A DNA stretch of 64,000 bases from Carallia brachiata (GCA_021464245.1 JADCRB010000075.1:2533706-2597705), one strand, 5' to 3'. Shown: positions 1 through 11,467, counted from the stretch's first letter. Notes: generated by a model not told the origin, from the sequence alone. Numbers and translations: made by a program.

Positions 1-1315
1 TGGAATGCGTGGCAAGAGAATCTAGCAGGATTTCACGTAAACTAGCAAGAGTTCCTCGCAATAAAAAAATTAAAGTTTTGAATTTCATAATTTTCTATCA
101 TAATCCGTAAATATGTGCAAAAAGTACCAAAAAAAAAAATGTGCACGGCACAAGAATATGCAACAAGGCGTCTAACTAATTTTGTAGCAGTAGTAGTAGT
201 AGCAGCAATAATAATAATATACCTAAAATGTGAATGAATGGGCAACAACTTGTTAAAAATACAAGACCTATAATACTAAGGGGAAAATTTTGGAGGGCAT
301 ACGTTTTTTTTTCTACTACATTCATACGTATTTTTTTTGTGTAATTACGAGCGTTTTTTGTGCAACTACAACGATAAAAAGTGATACAAAAAGTATTATT
401 ATTTTTTCGTTTCATATTTATTTTTGTAATTGCACAAAAAGCGTTCATAGGTGCAAAAAAAAACATGGGTTGACACAATAAAAAAAAATCATATATCCAT
501 GTAATGAAATCAAATTCTAAGTGAGCTCCATACGTGTGTGTATCATTATGTGCACTTTTTTAGCAAATTTTGCACTGGTTCGAGTTTCACCGGGAATTTG
601 TAAATTTAAAATTTTATTATTTCTTATTATGGCAAGTTTATAGCTAAATCCTATGGGGAAACTGAGTCTAACATAATCTATACCGAAAAAAAAAAAAAAA
701 AAAAAGAACTACGTGAAAAGCTTTCATCTAGCTAAATCCTCTATCAATAAACTTTCATCTAATGTATACCATATAAAAAAGAAAAAAAAAAAGAAATTGA
801 GTCTTTCTAATGGGAGACGAGACTGACATATCATACATCTGACAGGTTTTTTTTTTCAAAAAAAAGTATTATATACATATATCTTACAGTAGAATGTACA
901 TACAACTTTAAAAAATATTGTTTACATAGTTACATGTATAGTATAAACTTTTTGGCCAAAAAAGTAATTTAAAAAAATACCCTGAGATCTACACCTAACC
1001 CGCGTATGAGTCATCTATAGCAGAGTCCATATTATATTGAAATATCTACGTCAAAAAAAAAAAATATTATATTGAAATATCATTGAAAGAAAAAAAAAAA
1101 TCAGAAATCCATTGACCAGAGCCATCGCACTTTACTCAATTTGGAAAATTCATTCTGGTCAAGGAATTTCAGCTGCAGCAAGCCCCACACCATAGTGCCG
1201 TGTTGATTTTTCAGACCCCTTTTCAAGCATGAAGAAGAAGACCTCAAATCCTTTAGAAGCTATTAATAATATGCAATCTGCCATCTTTTCATACTTAAGC
1301 ATCCAAAACAAAGGG
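1..1315. other. A/T-rich upstream intergenic region of RLP-1
   Basis: I see no credible gene here. The small frames on both strands are low-complexity. There is a short GTA/GCA/ATA trinucleotide tract around 186-222 and several A or T homopolymers, the longest near 688-704. Part of it (about 290-470) resembles sequence at 20.3-20.5 kb, suggesting a dispersed repeat. The last 200 bp should hold the promoter and leader of RLP-1, but I cannot point to a convincing TATA box. An upstream in-frame ATG at 1229 is discussed under RLP-1. Confidence 0.5.
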
Positions 1316-4300
1316 ATGGACACGTTTTTTCTTCTCTTCCTGCTCTGTTTCTTTCAAGCATCATCATCACAGCAGCAGCAGCAGCAGCAGCAGCTCTGCC
1401 GTCCCGACCAGAGCAGTGCATTGTTAGAATTCAAGGACAGCTTATACATTCACACACTTGCAGCCATTGATTCAGGCTGTTCAGGTTATCTCAAGACAGA
1501 TTCCTGGCAAAAGGGTGTGGATTGCTGCTCATGGGATGGTGTTGCTTGTGATAAGTTGACAGGCCATGTCATTGGTCTTGACCTTAGCTGCAGTGGCCTT
1601 CAAGGCGGTATCGATTCTAACAGCAGTATTTTCCTGCTCACTCGTCTCCAAAGGCTCAATCTTGCTTCCAACTATTTCGGTGACTTCCCTTTTCCTTCGT
1701 CAGCTTTTAGTCTCCATCCGAGCTTGACACATCTTAACCTTTCATTTTCATCGTTCCATGGTGAAATCACGTCTGAATTCGCCCATTTGTCCAGCCTCGT
1801 TTCGCTTGACCTGTCTTTCAATTATGGGCTTACGCTTAGCAGACAGGATTTTGGAAAGCTCTCGCAAAACCTGACAGAGTTGCAGCATCTTCGACTTGAC
1901 ACAGTGGATGTGACCTCGATGCCGGCTTCTGCATTTCTGAATCTATCTTCATCTTTGAAATCACTAACCGTTTCGCTCTGTGGGCTGGCTGGAAACTTGC
2001 CAGAAGAGCTTTTCCTGTTCCTGCCAAACCTTGAGATTCTTAATCTATCAGATAATGATATTGAAGGTGCCTTTCCTTTTCCCCGGTCCAACTGGAGTAG
2101 TCCACCCCTTAATTTTTTGGATGTCAGTAATTGCAAGTTCGCTGGATTGGTTCCTGAATCGATTGGAAACTTCACGCGGATTACTTTTTTGAGCCTTGAC
2201 CTGAACTCTTTTTCTGGTGAGTTACCTTCATCACTTGCAAGCCTCCATTCACTCACTCACTTTTCTGTTAATTCCAACAACTTTTCTGGCTTCATTCCGG
2301 ATGTTTCATTTCGCAACCTTACTCGAATTACTTATTTGGATCTCTCATATAACTCTTTTACTGGCCAATGCCCATCATCATTCGCAAAACTTGGGTTGCT
2401 CACAAAGCTGTCTCTTGATGGAAACCTATTGTCGGGGTTCATTCCTGATGTATTCAGTAACCTGAAAGAACTGGCTTCGTTAGGCCTTTCACGCAACAAT
2501 TTCAGTGGCCAGATACCATCTTCAATCTTCAACCTCATGCAGATTACCTCTTTGGACGTCTCTCGGAATCAACTAGTCGGCCCCCTTCCTAAACAGATAA
2601 GTGGCCTTGCAGTCTTAGAGCAAATCATGTTGAATGATAACTTGATCAATGGGACCGTGCCATCTTGGTTGTTTACTCTACCATCATTGACAGTATTAGC
2701 ACTTGGGAGAAACCAGCTCACAGGTCAAATCCATGAATTCAGGTCTAAATCCTTAAAGAAAATAGACCTATCATACAACAAGATGCACGGTTCAATACCA
2801 AACTCAATCTCTGAGCTTCAGAACATTACAGGCATTGACCTTTCGTGGAACAACTTGAGTGGTATTCTAGATTTTGATCTGATCTCAAACCTTTCACTTC
2901 AAACACTTGACCTCTCGGGCAATGGTCTTACTTGGATGACAAATATCAGAAATGTTACCATTAGATCGTTGAATTATCTAAATCTTTCTCACAATTTCAT
3001 TCAAAGGGTGAATCTGCCTGTTATAAACATAGGGACCCTTGACCTTAGTTCCAACTTGATTCAAGGTTCGCTTCTTGTTCCATCAAATTCAACGCGACTT
3101 TTATTCTTGACAAATAACAAATTGACTGGGGAAATCCCATCTTCAATTTGTAACCTCATCCGTCTTGAAATGTTGGATTTGTCAAGGAACAAACTGACTG
3201 GCAGGCTTCCAGGGTGTTTGGGGAATTTCAGTCGTACCTTATCAGTTTTAGGTTTGCAAATGAATAGCTTCGATGGTCCTATCGCTTTGAACTTTTCAAA
3301 GGGCAATAATTTGAGAAGTTTGGACTTGAATGACAATTCATTTGAAGGCCCATTGCCACCTTCTCTAATTCTTTGTGAAAAGCTGGAAGTTCTTGATCTT
3401 GGAAAGAATAGATTTAGTGATGGTTTTCCTCATTGGTTGGAATCTCTTCCAAACCTCCAAGTTCTTGTCTTACGGTCGAATCTTTTCCACGGTCCTATTG
3501 GCAATCCAGTATCTAGGAATCCATTTCCAAAGTTGAGAATCTTAGACCTTTCACAAAATGCTTTCAATGGTCTTTTGCCAACTAGATACCTCGAGAATTT
3601 AGAAGCCATGAAGAATGCAGTTGTGCAAAACAATACCAAGATGTACATGGGAGACTACAGGGGACAGCATTATTACCATGACTCAGTGACGGTGACAATC
3701 AAAAATCAGGAGATTATACTTGTGAGAATCTTGACCATTTTTGCTGCTATTGATTTCTCAAGTAACGGATTTGAAGGACCAATTCCAGAGATATTTGGTA
3801 ACTTCCGATCCCTTAAAGTGTTGAATCTCTCGCACAATGTCCTATCAGGAAATATCCCATCATCACTGGGGAACATGGCTGCACTTGAATCATTAGACCT
3901 CTCATCAAACAAGCTTGTGGGAGAAATTCCTGCTCTGTTGGTGAATCTGAACTTCCTCTCAGTATTGAACATCTCACAAAATTTACTGCAGGGACTAATC
4001 CCCCGAGGAAAACAGTTTGATACTTTCAACAATGATTCCTACATTGGGAACTTGGAATTATGCGGACCACCATTGTCTAAGAGATGCAGAAATGAAGAGG
4101 CACCCTCGCCACTATTGCCGCCATCAACATTACAAGAGGAAGAAGACTCTAAAGACAGGTTTAATTGGAAGATTGCAGCAATATTGGGCTATGTATGTGG
4201 ATTAGTGTTAGGATGTTCAATATCATACATAGTATTCTCAACAGGAAAGCCATGGTGGTTTGTTAAAAGAGTTGATGGAGAGTGGAAGTACAAAGTGACA

Positions 4301-4345
4301 AGGCTAACTGCTCGGTGCAAACGTAGGAAAAAATCTATAGACTAA
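1316..4345 (+). CDS. RLP-1: LRR receptor-like protein, long type (intact)
   Basis: Predicted plasma-membrane receptor-like protein of the Cf-9/EIX class, a cell-surface sensor without kinase. The frame is open from an ATG at 1229 (1038 codons), but I prefer the ATG at 1316 because a hydrophobic signal peptide (MDTFFLLFLLCFFQ) starts there, while the 29 residues before it are polar. A run of eight glutamines, encoded by CAG/CAA, follows the signal peptide directly. Next come the Cys-rich N-cap (LCRPDQ... WQKGVDCCSWDGVACD), about 30 extracellular LRRs of the LxGxIP type with many N-glycosylation sites, and the island with YHDSVTVTIKN, where relatives have KG. Four more LRRs, an acidic stretch, a transmembrane helix with GYVCGLVLG (two overlapping GxxxG) and a basic tail of about 30 residues complete it. 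It is single-exon in the coding part and tail-to-tail with RLP-2. The ligand is unknown. It carries the extra N-terminal LRR block also seen in RLP-3. Confidence 0.9.
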   Translation: MDTFFLLFLLCFFQASSSQQQQQQQQLCRPDQSSALLEFKDSLYIHTLAAIDSGCSGYLKTDSWQKGVDCCSWDGVACDKLTGHVIGLDLSCSGLQGGIDSNSSIFLLTRLQRLNLASNYFGDFPFPSSAFSLHPSLTHLNLSFSSFHGEITSEFAHLSSLVSLDLSFNYGLTLSRQDFGKLSQNLTELQHLRLDTVDVTSMPASAFLNLSSSLKSLTVSLCGLAGNLPEELFLFLPNLEILNLSDNDIEGAFPFPRSNWSSPPLNFLDVSNCKFAGLVPESIGNFTRITFLSLDLNSFSGELPSSLASLHSLTHFSVNSNNFSGFIPDVSFRNLTRITYLDLSYNSFTGQCPSSFAKLGLLTKLSLDGNLLSGFIPDVFSNLKELASLGLSRNNFSGQIPSSIFNLMQITSLDVSRNQLVGPLPKQISGLAVLEQIMLNDNLINGTVPSWLFTLPSLTVLALGRNQLTGQIHEFRSKSLKKIDLSYNKMHGSIPNSISELQNITGIDLSWNNLSGILDFDLISNLSLQTLDLSGNGLTWMTNIRNVTIRSLNYLNLSHNFIQRVNLPVINIGTLDLSSNLIQGSLLVPSNSTRLLFLTNNKLTGEIPSSICNLIRLEMLDLSRNKLTGRLPGCLGNFSRTLSVLGLQMNSFDGPIALNFSKGNNLRSLDLNDNSFEGPLPPSLILCEKLEVLDLGKNRFSDGFPHWLESLPNLQVLVLRSNLFHGPIGNPVSRNPFPKLRILDLSQNAFNGLLPTRYLENLEAMKNAVVQNNTKMYMGDYRGQHYYHDSVTVTIKNQEIILVRILTIFAAIDFSSNGFEGPIPEIFGNFRSLKVLNLSHNVLSGNIPSSLGNMAALESLDLSSNKLVGEIPALLVNLNFLSVLNISQNLLQGLIPRGKQFDTFNNDSYIGNLELCGPPLSKRCRNEEAPSPLLPPSTLQEEEDSKDRFNWKIAAILGYVCGLVLGCSISYIVFSTGKPWWFVKRVDGEWKYKVTRLTARCKRRKKSID

Positions 4346-4364
4346 GATCATTTGCAAGGTGAGG
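4346..4364 (+). other. Candidate 3'-UTR splice donor of RLP-1
   Basis: Thirteen nucleotides after the RLP-1 stop the sequence reads AAG|GTGAGG, a good plant 5' splice site, with the intron starting at 4359. A GT donor in the same place follows the stops of RLP-3, -4, -5 and the 13.8-kb relic. I could not identify the matching acceptor for RLP-1, so this is inferred by analogy. Confidence 0.45.
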
Positions 4365-6296
4365 GACTGAGTATTTCCTAATTATTTTCTGTATTTCCCA
4401 CTCATATCCTTCTGTAATAATAAATCCTAAGCCATAGCTTTTGAATTGTATAAAAATTGTGTCGTTTTTGTCTTTTGAATTATAAGATCAATCTCAACCA
4501 GCAATGCCACTAGGCCATTAATCTGAAGGAAAATCCAACTAAAAATTGAAGGCTGCTATAGGCTCCTGGCGCAGCAAATCAGTTGAGACTGATATAGCGT
4601 GGTTTGCCTTTATGCTAATGTGCTGCAGTTAAGTTAGGAGCTAGTTGTTTCCATTTTCAATGTAGTGTGTCAGTTTTCTGTTTGCTGATATCGTTTCGCT
4701 AAGTGTGGAATTTCCAGTTATATACTTTACTTTGGCTGAAGAAGATAATCTCAATGATCTCTCTCTATTCTTCCGTTTGATTTCACATATGAAAGCAAGT
4801 GGTGCGTTAGCCATCACAAAGTTGCGGTTTTTATTAATCGATGCTTGGTTGGCGCTATGTGCCAAACTCTAGATACTTTCATGCATACATGCCTGGAACT
4901 ATGAGTGGCAAAAAACTTGCATCTGATGGATATCAGTTCTGGACATAATTCAAAAACTTTAGTTCTGGAGCTTGCCCTTTCTTATAATGATGTGCTAGGC
5001 AATTACACATTCATGTTTTAATTGAGCAGCTAACATATGACAGTGAGACTGTAGAATCAAATATGCTGGGTGTGCTGCAAATGAATCTGCAAATTTTGGT
5101 TCCACTGAAGTGGGAAAACAAGAAAGAAAATTAAAGCAGTAGTGGAACCGCTGTTCTTCTTTGGCGGTACAAAAAGGAAGTTTGTTCCATAGCATAGGAT
5201 AGATGATAATAATAGAGGCGAAAGGCACTAAACCATTAAGAGCCATTCTCTCTCTATTGTTGTGTTCAATCTTCATTTGAGTGGAACGGGTGTTTCTTCC
5301 AAAGTCCTTTTAAGAACATGAAGTGGCCATCACAGACAAATTGGAAAATTTTCTGATCTAAATAAGCAATCAGAATACCCTCATTCACAGGCTGTAGTCG
5401 TTGGTTCATCAGCTATAGACTAATTTGAGGCTAAAGAGCATAAGCATAGCTTTTTCCCCTAGCCCAACACCATTAGTGGCAGAGGCATTTTTCTGTTTGC
5501 TCTGGCATCATTCAAGCACCACAGCTGATCAAGGTTGCCTCATCAGTCTGACATTACAAGTTGAAACCCGAGTTAAGATGATCAGCATATTGCTACTTCA
5601 GCCTTTCTTATAACATTAGTAACACATCTTTGAAGTAAGAAACTGTGAGGCAGACCGGATTTTACTTCTTGTCACAATACCAATATTTTAACTGGTTTGC
5701 AAAACAATCATTCTTCTGAAGGAATTAAGCCCGATTAAAAAAGAGAAAAATTAAAAATGATGAACTTATTAGTAAGCAGACAAGATTTAAAAATAAAAAA
5801 AAACCACCCCAATTCTGGGGAATGCTACTTCAGATGGGACTGGGCCAAAGAATGAATATAGTGAAAGTTTAAGATGTGTCAAAGTCTTAAGCTGACCAAA
5901 ATTTCAAGGGATTGGAGAGTGACTGAAATTGTTGAAAGCCAAATTGTGGCTCTAGAAATGAGGGAGCATAAAAAAGGTGCTGTTGGAAGGGATAACAACC
6001 CTGAAGCCAGCTGCAGCAAACCAAAAAGTACACAGGGAATCATCAAACACAAAATTGGATAGCATCAGAATGGAAGAAAACCCCCTGGGGGGTTGCAGCC
6101 AGGCCACGTCGTCATTAATAGGCTGCAACTCACAGTAGCCTGTAAGCATCATCCTTCAAGTTGATCTTATGGTTCATTTGTTTTATTACTGATCAATAAA
6201 GATGGAAGTGAAGCACCAATTGAGAAAGCTAACCAAACAAATACAGATTAAAAATAAAACTTCAATACAACACACAGCCTAAGGAAGGACACAAAT
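4346..6296. other. Convergent intergenic region between RLP-1 and RLP-2; shared RLP 3' flank
   Basis: No gene is supported. About 4380-5100 aligns loosely with the 3' flanks of RLP-4 (33240-33860) and RLP-5 (51580-52210). Shared words include the 'ggaactatgagtg' segment near 4890 and the 'acagtgagactgtagaat' segment near 5040. This indicates that the 3' flanks were duplicated along with the genes. The rest, 5300-6296, holds only short frames that I do not regard as genes. The 3' end of RLP-2 enters from the right. Confidence 0.5.
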
Positions 6297-8645
6297 CTAT
6301 TGAGTCTTTCTGCATTTGAGTCGTCGGCTTAGTCTCACCACTTTGTATTGCCATTCTCCTTCAACTCTTTTGACAAGCCACCATGGTTTTCCGGTTGAGA
6401 AGACAATGTAGGCCGTTGAAATTCCTAAAATGAGTCCACATCCATACCCCAAGATTGTTGCAATTTTCCAGTTAAATCCACCTGTAGAGCCATCTTCCTC
6501 ATGGAATGTTGATGCTGGAGATTGTGGTGCCCCCTCATCTCCACATGTCTTCGACAATGGAGGTCCACACAATTTCGAGTTCCCCATGAAGGAATCGTTG
6601 TTGAAAGTATCAAAATGTCTGCCCTGAGGTATTGGTCCTTCCAGCAGATTTTGCGAGAGGTTCAGCACTGCAAGCGAGTCCAAGGCTGTCAATTGCAGAG
6701 GAATTTCTCCCACAAGCTTGTTGGATGAGAGGTCCATTGATTCTAGTGCACTCATGTTCCCCAAGGATGATGGGATGTGCCCGGACAGGACATTATGCGA
6801 CAGATTCAGCACTTTGAGGGATTGAAAATCTCCAATTGTATCTGGAATTTGTCGTTCAAAATTGTTGCTTGACAAATCAATGGTCGTGAAAATGGTTAGG
6901 ATTCTCGTAAGTACAATCTCCAAACCTTTCATTGTCACCATCACAGAGTCTCGATAATATGTCACTCCCATGTACTTAAGTGCAATGTTCTGCTCACTTG
7001 CATTTCTCATGGCATTCAACTTGACAAGATATTCTGTGGGCAAAAGACCCGAGAAGGCATTGTAAGACAAGTCCATGATTCGCAACCTCTGAAAGGGACT
7101 TTCGGACATTGGAATTCCAATCGGGCCATGGAATCTATTTGCTCTCAAGATAAGAACTTGAAGGTTTGGAAGTGATTCCAACCATTGAGGGAAACCATCA
7201 CTTATTTCATTGTTTCCAAGATCAAGAATCTCCAAGGACTCGCAATGGATCAGGGACTGTGGTAATGGACCTTCAAATAGATTGCCATTGAAGTCTAAAC
7301 TTCTCAACTGATTGCGTGTTGAAAAGTTTCCTGGCATAGGACCGTGAAAGCTATTCATTCCCAAATTTAACACAGTTAGGTAGAAACTAAAGTTTCCCAA
7401 ACATGCTGGAACTTTGCCACTCAACCTATTATTTGATAAGTCCAGAAATTGAAGACCTGAGAGGTAACAGATGGAAGAGGGGATTTCCCCAGTCAATTTG
7501 TTATCAGAAATGAAAAAATATGACGTCCCATTTGGTAGAAATGGAAGTGAACCTTCAATCAAATTCGATCGAAGGTCAAGATATTGTGGAACCAGAAGAT
7601 TTACAGTTCTCAAGAAATTATGAGAAAGATCTAGAAGCCCCAGCGAGGTTTGGTTTGACAAGAAGATAGGAAATTTGGTTATGTTGCAAGAAGACAGACT
7701 CAAGGAGAAAAGCTGAGGCCAAGTAGAGTTGACCTGACTGTTTGGGATCAATGATAGACCACTATATGAAAGATCAAGCTCATAAAGCTTTGGAAGCTTT
7801 GAGAACATGTCTAATTCAAAAGTGCCACTAAGCTTATTTGATGAAAGATTAATGTTGCTAACATTCACAAGTTCGAACATTGAGTTTGGTATTGTACCCT
7901 GAAGCTCGTTATTGGACAAGTCTATGAACTCCAGGGACTTGGCCTGGAATTCTGGGATTTGTCCAGTGAGTTGATTATCTTCAAGGCCTAATTTTCGTAA
8001 AGATGGCAAGCTAAACATCCAAGAAGGAATGGTTCCATTGAGCGAGTTACTGGATAAGTAGATGTTCTCTAAGACTGAAAGCTCATTTACCTGGTTTGGA
8101 ATGGGACCGACTAGTCGATTGTTTGACATTCTCAAAGTTGAAAGTTGCGTTAGATTGAAGATGGAAGATGGTATCTGACCACTGAAACGATTGATGAAAA
8201 GATCTAAAGTAGTCAGGTTTGGAAGGTTGCCAAAAGCATCAGGAATGGCACCAGACAACTTGTTAGAAGCCAGACTGAGACTCTGGAGATGAGTGAGGAG
8301 GAAAAGGGTGCTATTCGGATAAATCCTGCCTTCAAAACAGCTGTTGCTAAGGTCCAGGCCAATCACATGGCCTGTCGTTTCATCGCAAGTGACACCAACC
8401 CATGAGCAGCAATCTGCATCTTCCTTCCAGGATTCATAGGTGTGGAAAGTGTAACAATAGTCAGACTCGGAAGCAGAGCTAACAATGGAAAAGCTATTCT
8501 TGAGTTGCAGCAGTGCAATCTTCTGGTCGCCAAGGCAGAGCTGCGATGATGTTGGAAGCAAGGAAAAAGAAGGGGCAAGCTGAAAGCACAAGAACTGCAA
8601 GAGAAGGAGGTCAAAGATTTGATACAGCCATACTAACCTTCCCAT
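6297..8645 (-). CDS. RLP-2: LRR receptor-like protein, short type (intact)
   Basis: Predicted cell-surface receptor-like protein, the only RLP of the cluster on the minus strand. The frame opens at 8768, but the family start (ATG GGA AGG, as in RLP-3 and RLP-4) is at 8645 and is followed by a signal peptide rich in Leu and Phe. The N-cap shows LCLGDQ and WKEDADCCSWVGVTCDETTGHVIGLDLS. About 20-22 LRRs follow, then the island with the exact Y-x8-KG spacing (YRDSVMVTMKG), the final four LRRs, an acidic linker, a transmembrane helix with GYGCGLILG and a short basic tail ending in CRKTQ. Compared with RLP-1 and RLP-3 it lacks a block of about nine to ten N-terminal LRRs, as do RLP-4 and RLP-5. There are no internal stops and it is probably functional. 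The ligand is unknown. Confidence 0.9.
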   Translation of the reverse strand: MGRLVWLYQIFDLLLLQFLCFQLAPSFSLLPTSSQLCLGDQKIALLQLKNSFSIVSSASESDYCYTFHTYESWKEDADCCSWVGVTCDETTGHVIGLDLSNSCFEGRIYPNSTLFLLTHLQSLSLASNKLSGAIPDAFGNLPNLTTLDLFINRFSGQIPSSIFNLTQLSTLRMSNNRLVGPIPNQVNELSVLENIYLSSNSLNGTIPSWMFSLPSLRKLGLEDNQLTGQIPEFQAKSLEFIDLSNNELQGTIPNSMFELVNVSNINLSSNKLSGTFELDMFSKLPKLYELDLSYSGLSLIPNSQVNSTWPQLFSLSLSSCNITKFPIFLSNQTSLGLLDLSHNFLRTVNLLVPQYLDLRSNLIEGSLPFLPNGTSYFFISDNKLTGEIPSSICYLSGLQFLDLSNNRLSGKVPACLGNFSFYLTVLNLGMNSFHGPMPGNFSTRNQLRSLDFNGNLFEGPLPQSLIHCESLEILDLGNNEISDGFPQWLESLPNLQVLILRANRFHGPIGIPMSESPFQRLRIMDLSYNAFSGLLPTEYLVKLNAMRNASEQNIALKYMGVTYYRDSVMVTMKGLEIVLTRILTIFTTIDLSSNNFERQIPDTIGDFQSLKVLNLSHNVLSGHIPSSLGNMSALESMDLSSNKLVGEIPLQLTALDSLAVLNLSQNLLEGPIPQGRHFDTFNNDSFMGNSKLCGPPLSKTCGDEGAPQSPASTFHEEDGSTGGFNWKIATILGYGCGLILGISTAYIVFSTGKPWWLVKRVEGEWQYKVVRLSRRLKCRKTQ

Positions 8646-9774
8646 CCTTCTGTTGGTAATGTGCTTAAGAGTAGACGAGGTGTCCAAAACAATGAGCAAA
8701 TTGAAGCTTATTAGTAGCTTCCAGGTGGAAACCAAGTCTTTTTGTTTTTGGGAAGCTTTCTCTTTCATGCTTCAGTAGAAAGCCTAAATTGAATGCTTAG
8801 CAGAATTATCCTCGAGAACAATATTGGTAGAGAAAACAAGTTTATGACAGTAAATAACTTCTATAAACACTCCTTATTTTAATTTTTTTTTAATTATATA
8901 GACCGCAAGGCAAAGACGGTGTTCTATAGTTTTTTTTAAGAAACATTCCAACTTTATGTTAAGGTAACGTAAAAAAATTAGATAATTATGATATACTTTG
9001 AGTTAAGGGATGAATTATAAATTTAATTTTGTCACTTAATTCAGGTGAAAGTCGAACACGTGATTTTTTATATGAATCTGAACCTGGTCCATCGCACTAA
9101 ATGGTGGTTTTTTTAATAAGTCTGGCTTGAGAGCAACGTTCTACGGTAGAAACATTTCTCTTCTTTGGGTTTTCCATTTGGCAAAAAGACTAAGCCAGAG
9201 CTTTGACTTATGCCCTTGGTTAAACCTTGAGGAAGATTTGGTAGATAAAAGCCTAAAAGATTTGACAAACAATATATTGTCTACAGCTACAGCCACAAGA
9301 CAATTAAAAAAAAAAAAAGTTGTCCAAGGTTGAAACTTTATTTATTTATGATGAAAAAGTCAAGATATAGGTGACGGCGAGATTAAATTAATTAGTTCTT
9401 TTGGCTATGGGTTTGGTTTATACCTGAAGTCTTTCTTTTTCACTCTTCATATCTGTATGCAATACCATCACACAACGCAAACCCCAGAGAAGTGAAATCA
9501 TTACATTTGCAAGAGAAAAGATCCAATTTTGTGCATGTAGATGTTCACCGAGGGCGTAATTACACTTCTTGAGTCAAAATTGCGTACCATACATGGCCAA
9601 AATGCGGTTGAGGAAGTCCCACCGTTGAAAACAAGAGTAAAGACCATGGATCAGTATCAGCCTGCCAATGAAGAAAAAATTGTTGCCAATTGCAAAGTTG
9701 AAGGAAGGACGCTTTTTCTCCAAATAATCAGCTTCACTGTGTAATTAAATTTTAAATAATATTAAAATAGATAT
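8646..9774. other. RLP-2 5' flank and intergenic sequence
   Basis: About 8690-8745, read on the minus strand, matches a leader motif (ACCTGGAAGCTACTAATAAG) that also lies 60-130 bp upstream of the start codons of RLP-3, RLP-4 and RLP-5. It is therefore probably the 5' leader of RLP-2. The remainder is A/T-rich. A short open frame at 9127-9333 on the plus strand has no recognisable similarity. Confidence 0.4.
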
Positions 9775-10455
9775 ACAATCTATATAATAATGTTTAATAA
9801 TTTTTTTTTTTTCACCAATGTGAAGCAATTGCTATCATGATCGACATCTAACTGCCAATTTCAATCCTCAGCATTGATGACTTGGTGTCATTCAAGTTGA
9901 CTGAGTCATAGGACTGACCTGCCTACACTTCGAATTCAGGGGCTGCACCTGGAAACCTTGGTCCCCCTTTTTTTTTTTTTTTCCCTTTTTGGTCAAGAGG
10001 AGTGACAATGGCCTCAAATTAACAAATGACAGAAAAAGCAGCAAACAAGCATATTCAAAGGCTAAAACTAAAAGCAATGAGCTCTGATTCACCCATGGTA
10101 TTTCAGAATCAATGTCTGGAATTCAAACTTTTTTTTTTTTTTAAAAAGGCTAGGACTTGAGATTTATCAATGTTACAGTGGAATTGTGTCAGCAGTAATC
10201 TTATAGAGAACAAAAAACGTGACACTCGCCCGCCTTCATAAAAGTCAACAGTGTTTTTTTTTTGTATTTTTGGTTGACGCTGATGAGTTAGCCTTGTCAT
10301 CATGGCAATGTTGCAATAGAACCAGCATTTTTAGAGTCATCTTCCCTCATGATATTTTGATGGCAGAGGCTGGGCTGGCTCCTTGTTGCCCCATTTCTTT
10401 AACAGCATAACTCCATCACAATTCTGAGTTCCCAGTGTTAAATTAAATCTGCAAA
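9775..10455 (+). repeat. Segmental duplication, left copy, part 1
   Basis: This stretch aligns with about 36995-37650. Shared landmarks are CACCAATGTGAAG, CATTCAAGTTGACTGAGTCA, GGCTAGGACTTGAGATTTAT and the GATGAGTTAGCCTTGTCA segment. Homology stops near 10455, just before a MITE-like insertion, and resumes at about 12170. No coding capacity is evident. Confidence 0.75.
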
Positions 10456-10603
10456 TGGATGGCTTCAATGGTCCAACCCTATTCCTTGAAACTTTTCTTT
10501 TTGTTTTTTTATTAAGAGGGAGGCTGAAATACTACAAAATGAAAACAAAATCTAGCCAAATGTGTTAGGAACGCGACAGCTAACCACCAATAGTGTGGTT
10601 TGA

Positions 10604-11467
10604 GGGGTGTTTGATTTTATTGTTGGGTGCTGTTGTTATTGTTAAAATCAAAAAGTAGGTCAATATGTTGTTTGGTTAAAATTTTTTAAGTTTTATTGTG
10701 TGGAGTTTAGAAACAACCGTTGATTAAAAAAAAGTAAGAATCCCTTTATTTTTTATTTTTATTAATAGCTGAAAATATACCAATTACTAAATTAGTCCCG
10801 CAAAACCCCCGTTGCGGCATGGAGAGAGGCTGCCTGTTGTCCCACTGTCACTGTGCAAGGCTGCACGTAGTTATGTACGGAGAGAGGCAATAAGCATTAT
10901 AGTAATTTTTTTTTATTTTTTCACAGAGAGAAAGGTTATAAGTTTTAAATTAATATTTTTTCAACTTTTTTTATGAAGATTTAAATTAAATAATATTATT
11001 TTATTAATATTCTTCACAAACACTAATACGTATTTATGATATAGAGATAATATTATTTTAAGTAAAGCATTTTTTTATTTTCTCATTTTTAATTTTTAAG
11101 AAGTAATTTGTACAATAAAGTTAATAATATTTTTTAAGTACAATAATTTGTATGATAAAAATAATATTTTAAAAATAATAATATTTATTATAAATTGTAG
11201 TTAATTTTAAAGTCACATGTTTAGTAAATTTTTATTTATAAATACATAAAATATATATTTATAAGACTAGTTTAAATTAATTAATAGTAAAAAAAATATT
11301 TATTATAGTAAAATAGAAATAAATATCTAAAATAGTCATCTTATTATTTAATCAGCAATAATTAGTATTAATTAATAATTAAATCAAATATCATGATTTC
11401 ATTTTATTTATCCGCAACAGTAATAAATAATACTAATAATAATGAAACAGTAAAACCAAACACCCCC
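10604..11467. mobile_element. MITE-like element with GGGGTGTTTG termini
   Basis: The left end (GGGGTGTTTGATTTTATTGTT) and the reverse complement of the right end (GGGGTGTTTGGTTTTACTGTT) form a terminal inverted repeat of about 20 bp around an extremely A/T-rich, non-coding core. The terminal sequence resembles Tourist/PIF-Harbinger type MITEs, which make 3-bp TWA target duplications. I could not fix the target duplication here, so the superfamily is tentative. Confidence 0.55.

Noticed and set aside
42..481. Overlapping small frames on both strands
   Set aside because: Low complexity, A/T runs and trinucleotide repeats; no domain, no neighbours to support them.
1229..1315. Upstream ATG as the start of RLP-1
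   Set aside because: It would place 29 polar residues before the signal peptide; the ATG at 1316 fits export better, though the upstream start cannot be excluded.
1822..4032. Minus-strand frames within RLP-1, and similar ones in RLP-3, -4 and -5
   Set aside because: Antisense shadows of LRR coding sequence; the repeated LRR codons keep the opposite strand open.
8646..8768. Extended N-terminus of RLP-2
   Set aside because: The added codons correspond to the leader motif that is non-coding before RLP-4; the family start is at 8645.
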